From contig NZ_LT607755.1 in the NCBI RefSeq assembly GCF_900090275.1, positions 3,968,001 through 4,032,000 of the forward strand: a stretch of DNA of 64,000 bases. Reading direction: 5' to 3'. Shown here one piece after another: positions 26,001 through 38,000 of the stretch. The stretch is from Micromonospora zamorensis. Lineage in GTDB: Bacteria; Actinomycetota; Actinomycetes; Mycobacteriales; Micromonosporaceae. Below the pieces are notes generated by a model. It ran no database searches, was not told where the DNA came from, and worked only from the letters and a program-made list of their open reading frames with translations. Positions within the stretch are counted from its first letter, which is position 1; the number at the start of each line of letters is the position of its first letter. The translations under genes and the position numbers were made by a program.

Positions 26001-29000
26001 CGTCGGGGAGCGCGCGGTGGTTTCCTCGATCGTCACCTTGAATCGGACCATTTGGTTGAAGTCCGTCAGCTTGTTGGCTCGTAGCCCCGTCATGAAGAGC
26101 AGGTTGGAGCCGCGCGTGTCGCTCTGCTCCTCTCCACGGGCCGACCCGATGCCCAGTGATCCCGACACGAAACCGCCGTTCAGGTCGTCCGGTCGACCTG
26201 TTCCTATGCCACTGAGGCCCACAGCACGCGTCGCCTTGGAGCGACGGCTGGCGTCGCGATAGCGGTTGCCCCGTTCGTAGACCTTGATGCCGTTTCCGCC
26301 AGGGCGGCTGCCCCAGGCCGGCCCGACCAACTCAGCCGACATCGACACCACGAAGGACCGGCCGTCGGGGTTGAACCTCCAGAGCGCGCCCCCGTCGCGC
26401 ATCTTCGCCATGTACGGACTCAGCCAGGACGGTAGTGCGGTGAGCAGGGCGACCAGCCCTGGCGACTCGAACGTGCCGGCCTCCTGAGCCAGCCTCTCGC
26501 TCAGCTTCCCGTAACCCGTCTGCTGACGGGAGGTCGCCGCCGGGTCTGTCGCGCCGTAGAGCATCGGCCACATCGCGGCCCAGGACAGACCATGCTCCAG
26601 ACTGACCGGCGGCCGCAGTTCGGTGGTCAGCGCCAGGACCGGCGAAGGTTTCGGGGTCGTAGCCGCGCTCACCTCGGCGGGGTGCTCGTCCAGCAACTCG
26701 GCTCCGTCGAAGGCATCCCGGTTGGCGATGACATCCTTCAGAAGCACATTGAGGATAACCTCACCGAAGGTTTCGACGACGGTGTCGCCCACCTGGGCCC
26801 GGTTGATGACCACGGTACGCACGACCGCCATCTTCTGGTCCTGGTAGAGCCCTCGATAGCTACCCACCGTCTGCACGCCCAGGGAAGCCGTTCCGCTCCC
26901 GGTCAACCTGGTGGCGCTGCCGCCGCCGAGCACCAACTCGTTACCGGCGGTGGCCTCTGCGCCGCCATAGGCAGCGCCCAGGTAGCCCCCCTCACTCAGC
27001 CCCTCCTGGCCCTCCTCGCGGCCCACCTGGCTCTCGAGAATCTGTTGGGTGTAGGGGAACCAGACCTTCACGATCTTCGGGCGACCGACCGGGCGGACGG
27101 AAAGGTCGACCAGTCGGTTCCCGACCGGAATCATCGCCGCCGCGGCGAGCGCTCTCAGCAGCACGCTCCGGTAGACGGCACGGTTGAGTCCGTTCCAGAC
27201 GGCGACCGCAGACAGGCCGGGCGGGTTCTCGATCAGCTTCTCCTGAAGCTTCCCGACTCCTCGAGCACCGAGCGTGTTGTAGATGGCGGTCCCGATGTCC
27301 GCCAACACCGAGCGCAGTTGTGGATTGTTGACGGAACCCGCCGGCGGGACGCTGTCGATTCGAATCTGCGCCGGCGATCCATCGGAAGTCGGGACGAACG
27401 TGAGCGGTGCCGGGGGCGATGCGGTGAGCGCGTCATTCAGGTCTTTCGGTTGCAGGATCGTCGCTTTCGCGTCAACCGTCGCGGGCAGCGCCACCTGTTT
27501 TCCGTTGCGCAGGGCCACCCACGTCCACCGGATGTCCACGTCGAAGATCGGGCTGGGCATCTTCTGGCCGTCCGTGTCGGACGTCAGCGCGGTGGACTGG
27601 GTTTCGCCGACCTTGTTCTTCTTCGTCCGCGTGGCCTGGCGGCCCCCCTGCCCCTGCCAGAAGCTGCCCCCCTCGTTCCCACCGGCGCCGAGGTATCCGG
27701 AGAGGTCCCTGACCGTGCCCTTGGTGCGTTTGGTGGTCATGGTGTCGATGCTGGTGTGGCCGACCTGCACCTGCTTGTCACTGGCGCCGACGTAGGTGGT
27801 GCGACCGGTAGTCGCGGCCGACAGGCCGATGGTGAGCAAACGCTCGGGGGAAACCGGGTCCGAGGGGTGCGAGAAGACCCAGGCGACACCCGGTTGCGCT
27901 GGGTCGATGTTCAGCACGTAGTCGACCCCCGCCCGCAGGGAGCGCTCGTTCAACTTGGTGAGGAGCAGTTCCCAGTTCGCATACTCCACGCCGGTCTTGT
28001 TGACGTCCGCGCCTGTCACCCCCAACTTCTGCAACCTGTCCCACGGCGTTGCGCCACCGACACCCGCCGCCTCCCTCGGCAGGTACCCCTTGGAGACCAT
28101 GAGCCCGACGATCTGGTCGTAGAGCTTCGGCACGCCACCAAGCTTCTTGACGTAGTCCATCGTCGGTCCCCAGTCGGGGCCCGGGGTCCACCACCTGGCT
28201 GGGGGCTCCTCGGCGACAGGCTCCACGACGGGCCGCGACGCCGCTGTTCCACTCGCTTCGCCGGCTCGGCCGGAGGCACCCACCGGGTCAGCGGTTGCCA
28301 GCCCCGCCAGCGCATCCTTGTGCACCATGAAGTGCGCGAAGCCGTTGACGTCGACCCCGCGGGTGTGGGGTGTTGTCCCCCCGTCGCGCTCGTGGTGGAC
28401 CTCCAACCGGACGGTGAAGTCGGCCAGCACGACCTGCAATTCACCGAGGACCCGCTCGGCCCGGGTCATCAGGGCCCGGTGATGGCGGATGAGCTGGTCG
28501 CCGCTCTGCCAGCCGAACTGGGCCCGACCTCCGGTCCGGAAGTACCGCTCGAGCGCCCGGAAACCCAGCGTCAGCGTTGCCCGGCGCGTCAGCGTCGTGT
28601 CCTCGCTGAGCAGGGTCTTGGCCACGACGGCCTGCACCCGGTCGAACCGGGTCTCCCCGTTCTGACTCACGTCGCTGATCTTCGTCACCGAGTTGACCGG
28701 CTGGTCACGGCGGCCGGCGGTGAGGCTCAGGCTCAACCGCTGGCCGTCAGCCTGCAACGTCAGGCGGAACACCTGCTGGTAGTGGCGGTCGATTTGGGGG
28801 CGCAGGATGTCGCCCAGACGGAGGGCGAGTTGGTCGTTGGACAGGTTCGCCTCGACGTACGGCTTCCAGAACGCGTACGTCTCGACGGGCAGCGCCTTCT
28901 GCACCTGGCTGAGCACCGCGTCGGAGAGCTGTATGCGGGAGACCGCGTGATCCAGTTCCCACACCGGAAACTGCTCGGGCCTCGTGATGGCCACCGGTTT

Positions 29001-32000
29001 CAGATAGCCGGGGTCAGGCCTGCTCGCCGGCTTTTTACCGCTCTTCTCCGCGGGCCGTGGAACACCGCTCTCCTCCGCGGAGTAGGGCAGTTGGAACTGT
29101 GCCACCGCGTAGCGCACGTTGTCTTCGCGCAACGCGCCGTCCCCGGTCCGGAAGGTGAACTCCCGCCATTTCCCGGCCCCCTGCGCCTCCACCCGCAACG
29201 CCCAGTTGACCGGCAGGTTCACATAGCCCAGGGGCTCCTTGATCCGTAGCTGCTGGAACTCGGCGGGGGTGAAGGAACTGAGTTCCCGCTGGCCCTTGCC
29301 CGGCATCCGGCCCAGAGTGGCCACCAGGTCGATCCGAGCGCCGCTGAGCGCTTCGGCCTGCCCGAGCGCGGCACGGTAGACCAGCCCGGCGTCGTAGCTG
29401 TTCGCCTTCGCCCAGGTGTACCAGGACGCCAGCTCCCCGTAACCGTAGATCCGGTTTTCCTGCTTGCCATCGAACCGATTGCTGCTCTTCGCGGCGGGAA
29501 GGCTGTCCGTGTCCACCGTCGGCCCTCGGGTGGGCACGGCCCACAACCGAATGTCGTAGGTGTTGCCGTCGACGGTGACCTCCAGCGCCGCTCCGTCGTC
29601 GAGCACCTGGCCGAACAGGGAGGCCAGCTTGCGCTGGACGACCTCCTCGGTGACCTGCCCTGCGCCGAACGGCACCGCCCGGTTGATCCAGGCGGTCAGA
29701 TCCGCCACGAACGGCATCTCGCCGACGGCGTGGAAGGCGCTGACCATTCGGCTCCGGTCGGTTCTCGCATCCGGCGCGACCTGCGGATTCTGCGGGTCCG
29801 GCCGGTGTTGCGGCGGCCCCGAGTTCCACTTCGAGATCGCCTGCCTCGTGAGCCACTGCCGTGCGGCCCGGTCGCCGAACCTGTCCTTGCTGCCGGGCGG
29901 GAGGCGTCGTGGGATGGGACGCATCATGATGGCCAGGTCGCGCAGCTCGGCCGCACCCACCACGCCCTCGATGCCCAGCAGTTCGGATGCCATCTGCTGG
30001 TAGTCGGCCAAGCCGGTGTACTGGAGATCCCGCTCATCGGCGTAGAACCGACGTCGGACTGCGACCAGTGCGGCGACGTCCTTTTCTCCGACCCCGGGCG
30101 CTACGGCGGTCGATGGCGGAGCGGCCTGCGCAGTCGACGACCCTGCCTGTCGGTCGAGAACCGCGAGCTCGACGGCGCCGACCAGATCCGCCGGCTGCGC
30201 GGGGGACGGCGACGCGGCCGGGTTCACCAGCGCCCACAGCGCGTCCCGCTCGGCGTTGCGCGCTGCGACCGAGTCAGCCTGGCCTGGTTCCTGTCGGATC
30301 TTCTTGCTGTGCCCGGCGTTGACCTTCTGAACCGTCGTGGCCAGCCCGGGAAGATCTGCCTCGACGAATGTCTTGGCCGTCAACGCCCGCACCGGGTGCC
30401 GGTCTCGCCAGGACTGGCGGGCGTCCGCCTCACCTGCGACCCGCTGCACGCTCGCCCAGGTCAGAGTCGCCCGATCACCGAGCTTGTGGTGGAACAGATC
30501 CTGCAGTGCCGCCGCCGGAATCGGCCCGTGCGGGCGGGCACCGTCATTCACCTTCGCGTACCGCCGGTAGGCCGACTCGATCACCCGGTTCAGCGCATCC
30601 AGGTTCGCGGGCGTCGGGTCGAAGGTCCCTTCCTCCTCCACGAGGGTTCTGCCGATGGCGCGCAACTCGAGCCGGCGATCGCGCTGCGCCAACTCCTGGG
30701 CGGGTGACGACGTCTCCCACCCTGCGACGGCGGCGTCGACCGCTGCGATCCCTCCGGCGACGGAACCGGAATCGAGTTCCAGGCGCAGCCGGTGGAAGCC
30801 GGCGCGTCGGGTCAGGGTCTCCATCGTGACTGGCTGATCGGCCTTGATCAGGTCGGCGACGAACCCGGTCAACCTCTGCATGTCCGCGTCGGTCACCGCC
30901 GACGCCGCCGGGTCGAACGCCGCCCTGACTATCGGCAGGAACTGCGCGTTGCCGGGATCCTCCGGCTTGAGACCCAGCGCACTGGTCTCGATCAGGAAGT
31001 CCCGGTACAGCACGCTTTGAAGCTGGCGCCGGGTCTGCGACGCACCCCGGCCACCCGACGTCCGATCGGCGAGGGCCTCCGCCTTGGCACGCGCGGTGTC
31101 CTGCCAACCCACGACATCCTTGAAGGAGGCCTTGAGCAGGGCCTGGCTGAGGGACTTGTCCGGCAGTTCGCCGGCCTTTCCGGCTTCGTCGACCAAGCTG
31201 TTGAGCTCTTGGAACGCCTCATTCGTCTGCTGCACTTCGGGATCGTCCGGTGAGAGCCGGCGCTCGGCCTGGTCGATTCGCATCCGGAGGACGGGAACCA
31301 TGGCTTCGGCGTAGAGCAGGTCGGTGACCGTAACGACGTCCGGTACGGGCGAGGGGGTTCGCACCGGGTCGGGCATTCGCGGTGCTCTGGAGAGCCCGTT
31401 GTTCCAGGATTCGGCGACGTTGCTCGGACCCGCGGCGGCAGTGGCGGCGCCGTCGGGGCGGATGAGGGGACCATGGTCGCCGATGACGCCCGCGTAGATC
31501 GGGGCCAGGGTGTCCATGATTTGTTGCAGATCCTCGTCGAGGACCACCATCCGTTCGCCCGGGACGGGAGGGCTCATCAACGATGTCCGCAGGTCGGCCG
31601 GCAGGTCACTGTCGCGACGTCGTGACGGGGGCCGGTGATCGATGGCGCCGAGGAAGTGCAGCACTTCGTGGGCGTAGAACGCCGGCGGTTGGCCCTGCGC
31701 CCAGTGCGGCTGGTCCATCTGGGTGCCCGGCGCGGTGACCGCGACCGTGAGGTGCGCGCGTGCGGCGTCGACGAACTGCACCTCGACGCGCATGGGCAGG
31801 TTCACCATCGGCAGCACGTGTCGGGGATCGTTGAGGTATTCCTGCACGCCCCGGGTAGCCAACTGCCGCACCTCGGCGACCGCGTCCGCGCCGCCGGTCA
31901 GGTGCACCCGCACCACGAACAACATCTCGTCATCGCCGCGCACCAGCTCGTAGCGCACCGCGACCTGTTCACCCGCACCGGGCACCACGCGCAAGCGCCT

Positions 32001-35000
32001 GCCGTCAGGGGTGTCCACGAAGCGGAACGGCTCCGCATCCGTGGAACCCTGACGCCACCGCTCAGTAGCGATCTCCAGCCGTCGGACCGGCCTCGGCTGC
32101 AGCTCACCTCCGGGAACACCGCGCCACGGCCACATCGGTTCCAGGACGTCCATGATCTGCTGAAGGTCCGCGTCACGGACCTCCATCGGTACGGTCGCCG
32201 GGGCCTTGCCGCGCGGGCGCTGATGGCCGGTCGCGCCGATGGCACGCAGCACCTCGTGCGCGTAGAACGCCGGGAACTGATCCCCTGCCCAGCCCTGGCC
32301 GGTCGGCGCCTCCCCCGACAGCACCGGAACTATGAGGTGCGCCTGCCCGGCATCGACGAACTGCACCTCGACCCGGAGCCGACGGTCGGCCATCGGCAGC
32401 CGGTGTCCCGGCTTGTTGAGGTGGAGCTCCACCCCCGCCTTCGTCTGCGCCTTGACCTGCGAAACGGCCTCCGGGTCACCGGTCAGGTGGACCCGCAGGA
32501 CGAACACCAACTCCTCGTCGCTGCGCACGAGCTCGTACCAGACCACGGGGCGTTCAGACGCGGGTCTCTTGCCCTTCGGGTCGGCGTGCCCGCCGTCCGC
32601 GATCGAGTAGACGTTGGTGATCTCCACCCGGCTCACGCCGGCAGGAGGACGCATCGCGTGCAGCCCGGCGTCCGCCTGCCGGAGCAGCAGGTGGAACCGC
32701 TGGGCGGCCGAGACGGCGGCTGCGGACCCGGCATCCCGACTTGCGGCGGCCGGTCCCTGATAGTCGGGAAACACCTTGGCGCGGCTCTTCGCCGGCACCG
32801 CGGCGGCCAGCGCGTCGTCCGGAATTCCCAGCGCCTGGGCGTCCTCCTTGGACACGACGATATCCGTGTACCCGATCGCCTCGACCTTTTGCGCTTCGCG
32901 CTTCCCCGGCCACTCGACCTCGTACTGCAGCCTGACGTGCACGACGAACAGGGACGCGGTCCTGCGCAGCCACGCCCGGCGCTCGTCCGACAGCGACTGA
33001 TCGGTGCCGAGGGTCGTGGCCCGCTGTTTGCCGACGGTACCGGTGGGCCCGACCCAGTTGACGCCATCCGGCGTGGCGGCGACCGTGAGCGACACCCCCG
33101 CATGTGCTCGGAGGGTGTCGAGCGCGGTGTTGCCGACGAGATTGGTTCCGTGGTCGTACTTCTCGAGCTCGGACTTCTCCACCCAGTAGAAGTCTTGAAC
33201 CTCGGCGACGCGGGCTCTCACCACGAAGCCCTTGCTGCCGGCGTGGAGGTCCCCCCTGCCCGTCGACAGCGATCGGAACCTGGCGCCCTCGTCCGTGAGC
33301 ATCGCCCCCAGCTTCTTGGGCAACGACTCGTAGTTGAGTTGATCGCTGGTGTCCTTCAGCCTCCCGGAGCCGCCCAAGCCGGCCGACGAGAGTGCCGTGC
33401 GCATCGCTCCGAGCCCGCGTACGGAGACGAGCAGCGCGTTCTCCGGCAGCTCCTGGCTCAGACCAAAATCGAGGGGGCGCTCGTCTGCGCCCAGAGCGGT
33501 GGAGCCGTCCCTGGGTTCGAGGACGATGAGCTTCACTGTGGCATCGAAGACCTGCCCCTTCCTAACCCCGCCGAAGACGTTCCTCAGGGTTGTCTTCGTG
33601 CTGGCTGGGGTCTCCTCGACCGTGCCGTAGAACCTGACGTTCTGGAAGTAGCCGGTCAGGTTGTCGGCGCGCACGCCTTCCATCGACAACAGGTTCGAAC
33701 CGTGCATATCAGTGCGGCCGGTGTTCCGGCTGAAGCCGCCCGGTAGGGAAACGGCCACGAACCCGAGATCGAAGCCCTGGATCTTGAGCCCGTCGCGCTT
33801 GTCCGGCTGGCCCATCCCACTACTGGCGCCGGCCGCAACGTGCCCACTGTTCCAGCGGCGGCTTTCGTTGCGTGCGTCGTTCTGCCGGGTGTACGACTTG
33901 GCGCCGCTACCGCCGTCGTGACTCCCCGAGGCGGGGCCCACCTGTTCGGCGCTCATCGTTATCGTGAAATCTCGGTGATCGTCACTGCGGTAGGACCAGG
34001 ACACGCCACCGTCGAGCAACTTCCCCATGAAGGGATTCAAGCTGGCGGGCAGCGACTTGACGTAGGTGACGAGCCCGGCGGAGTGGAATGGCGCTGCCCC
34101 CTCGGCCAACGCCGCGACCAGCGGAGCAACGCCTGTCTGCCCGTTGCCGCCACTGAGCAGCATCGGCCACACCGTCGCCCCGTGGGACGCGTGCGTTTGA
34201 GCGGTCGACGGCCTCACCGTTGTCGTCCGGGTGTCCGCAGTCGGCCGGACGGATTGTGCCGCCGCGATGTGGTCGGCAATCAGCTCCGGGTTACGGAAGA
34301 GACGGGCGTAGGGGATGGCATCTGTCACCTTGATGTTCAGCAGCACCTCGCCCGCGACCCGACGGACGGTGTTGCCCGCCTGGACCTGATGGACCACCGC
34401 GACACGGACGATCATATAGTGAGCGTTCTGGAACAAGCCCGAATATTTGCCGAGCGTGGTTGATTCGGCGGCTACCTTTCCCCTCCCCTTCACCCGGGTG
34501 TAGCTGCCGGTCCCGAGCACCAGCTCGCTGTTTCCAGCGTCGCTCTTCGGGGCGTCCTCGATGACGGGTTTCAAGCCACTCTTGCCGAGGAACCCGCCGG
34601 CCCCTGCCCCCGCCTGCCACATGTTCTCCGCGCCGGTCTCCTTACCCGCCTGGGCTTCGGTGACCTGCTGCGTGTAGGGCTTCCACACTTTCACGATCTC
34701 TGGAACCCCCACCGGTACGGCGGTCAGACCCACGGTGCCGCCGCCCACCGATATCACCACGCTCGCCCCCGTGAACGCCCTGAGCAAGAAGCCCCTGTAG
34801 GCGTCCCGGCTCAGCGCGGTCGACAGGAACGACTCCAGCTGCTGCGCCCGGATCTCCGGATTCAGCCGCAGGTCCTCGAGAACCCGATCGACCCGCCCGC
34901 GCAGCCCGTTCGCCGATAGCCGCTTCTCCTCGCCCGCGATCGCCTCCGTCGCTGCGGCCTGCAACTTTTCCGCACCCCAGGTTCCGATCACGGTGTAGGC

Positions 35001-38000
35001 GACGGCATCCATCCTGGTTATCGGAGACTGCTCGTTCGGATCTTCCATGGCCCGCCGCATGAAGTCCTCTGGCAGGTTTTCGGCGGTCAGCTCCGGGTGG
35101 TCGCCAGTGGCGGGCACGACGACAAGCCTGCCCAAGGAGTCGGTAGAGCCGGTGTCATTGAGCGCGTCCGGTTGGAGAATGATGGCTCTTGCGTCAACTG
35201 TGCCGCTGCCGGTTGTGGCGGTGCGGGGCCCGGCGGTATCGCCAGAGCCGGTGACGGGTCCGGCGGTATCGCCAACGGGCTTGACCGCCCAGTGCCAACG
35301 GATCTCCGCCGTGAAACTCCGACTTTTCATCTTTTGACCGTCGGTGTCGGACATCACCGAACTGGACTGCGTCCGTCCGCTGTTCTCGGACTCTCTGGAG
35401 CCGTACTGGCCGCTCAGCACGCCCTGCAGCGATGCGCCGCCCTCGCTTCCACCCGCGCCGGCGACAAGTCCACCTTCCCGGGCCGACACCTTGGCTTGCT
35501 TGATGGTGGTCGCCACGGTGTGCATGTGACCGTACTGCAACTCGTACGGGGTCTGTTCCTTGAACGAGGAGCCGAGTGTTTCCGCCGTCAGGGTGACGGT
35601 GCGGGCATTCTCCATGCGGATCGATGAGGCGGGATGCCTGAAGAGCCAAACAATACCCCGGTCGTTCGATGTGGAATCCATGACGTCGGCCGCCCTGGAC
35701 AGGAGATTGTCCTCCGACAGCTCATGGATGAGCGCCTGCCAGTTGCGGTAGTCCAGGCCGGGATTATTCTCCAGTGCTCCGGTCAGCGGCATTTTTTGCA
35801 AGATGTCCCACGGCGACGTAGCGTCGCCCCTTGCGGTGTTCGCCGCCTTGGGAAGGTGCCCTCCCTCGACCAACAGCGGGACGATCTTGTTATAGAGCGT
35901 CTCAACGCCCTCCAGGCGATGGACGACGTCCATCGTCAGGCCCCAGCCGCTGCCCGGGTTCCACCAGCGGGGATCAGCGGAGTTCGTCTTTTCCGTCGCG
36001 CTCGTAGCAGTAGCGATCTTGTCGGACGTGAGCTTGCTGGAAGAGGGGGTGGGGTCGCCTGCGACGGTGCTCAACTTCTGGAGATCGTCCTTGTGCACCA
36101 GGACATGCGCGAAGCCCGACACATCTCTCGACTCCTCGTGGAGCGGGTCGCCCTTGTCGCCGGCGGCCGTCAGGTGCTTGTCGGGATAATGGTGAACCCT
36201 CAACTCCAGGTCGAACTCGACCAACGCCACCTGCAACTCACCGACCACCCGGACGGCGCGGGTCAGGAAGGTCCGGCTCTGCTGGATGAACTGGCCGGCA
36301 CTATGGCCGACCGGCTTCACCAGGCGCCCCATGGCCCGAACGAGCCGTGAGTCCGGCACCCGGGCGGACTCGGTGACCGAGATGCGGCCCATGGAGTCGA
36401 CGTACTCGATGTCCTGGGTCCTGAGCACCGAGGCCGTCACGTCGTCGATCCGGCTCTCCGTGCTCCGGCTCACCTGACTGATCTTGGTGACGTTCGTGAT
36501 CGGGCTGTTGTCCCTGGCGCCGAGGCTCAGGCTGAGGCGACGACCGTCGCTCTCGAGTAGCACACGGAACGTCTGCTGGTAGCCGCGTTCGCCCTTGGCA
36601 CGCACGAGATTCGCGAAGTGCAGTCCAAGCTCATCGTTCGACAGATATCGCTCGAGATGCGTCTTCCAGAAGGCGTAGCCCTCGGGCGTGAGAATGGCCC
36701 GGACACCGGCGATCACCTGATCCGCGAGTTGGATCCGGGTGACGCCGTGATCAATGTTCCACACCTGGAAATCACCTGGATCAGTGACCGGCATCTTCGT
36801 CCCGTAATCGGGGTCGGTCTTATCCTTCAGCTCATCGCTTTGGCTTTGCTCTCTCGAGTAGGGCAGATTGAACTCCGGCACCGCGTATCTGATCGTGTGC
36901 GTGACCGGGTTTCCCTCGCCGTCCGTGAAGGTGCGCTCGAGCCACCGCCCACCATCGTTGTCGTTGCGGAGGGTGCCCGGCCGGATGGAATTGACCACGC
37001 TCGGCGCCATCGGCAACTCGGACGCGGCATCGCGCTTGCGATGGTATGTTCTGCGTTCCTGAACCCGCAGCGTCCAGTTCACCGGAAGGTTGACCCAGCC
37101 CAGATCCTCCTTGACCCGGGCCTGCCGATACCTGGCCATGGTGGTGCTGCTGAGAGCCCGCTTCCCCGAGCCGCTGACGTGGCCGTAGGTCAGCGCCGCA
37201 TCGGACCGCACGCCGGCCAGGAATCGATGGCCCGCACCGATGTCGAAGAAGGTCGCATCCATCTGCGTCGCCCAGTTCGCCCGTTCGAAGAAGCTGTAGC
37301 TTCGAACCTCCTGCGCGCCCGGGAACAGGCCGGGCTGATTGGGCAGGCTTTCCGGATCGACTTCCGGGCCGGCGTTCGGAATCGCCCAGAGCCGGATGTC
37401 ATAGATGGTGCCATCGACGGCGATCTCCAGCGGTGTGCCGTCGTCGAGCGTCTGGCCGAACAGAGACGTGATCTTACGTCTGACGACATCCTCGGCGATC
37501 TGATTACCGCCGAACGGTACCGACTGGTTGATCCAAGCGGTCAACTCGCGGACGACACCCGCGTCCAGGTCGATGGTGTGGAAACCAGTCACCATCCGGC
37601 TGTGATCTTGACTACCGACCGCCGGGGGGACGGGTCGAGTGCCGGGCCTATCCGTGCCGGGCCGCCACTTCTCGAACGCCTTCTCGGCAAGCTGCTGCCG
37701 GATTTTCCGATGATTGAACCGAGTGTGGGCGCCGCCGAAGCGCAGGGAGGACTCCGGGCGCGTCATCACGGCGAGGTCCCGTAACACGTCCGGGGTCACC
37801 TGGTCACGGCCAAGTAGTTCCCGCGCCATCTGCTGGTAGTGGGACAGGCCCATGGAGGTGTAACGGCGATCCCACGATTTGGCATAGAGCCGGCGCCGCG
37901 TCGCGACCAGTCGTGCGAGGTCCTCGTCGGAGACGCCCACCGAGGGGCCCGCCGCCTCCAGCCGGGCGCGAAGGTCCCTCACCTCCTGATTGCGGTCTCG

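Noticed and set aside
26592..29249. Long open frame (885 codons) on the plus strand inside the giant gene
   Set aside because: It is antisense to well-supported coding sequence, is Arg/His/Gly-rich without domain patterns, and exists only because GC-rich third positions suppress stops on the other strand.
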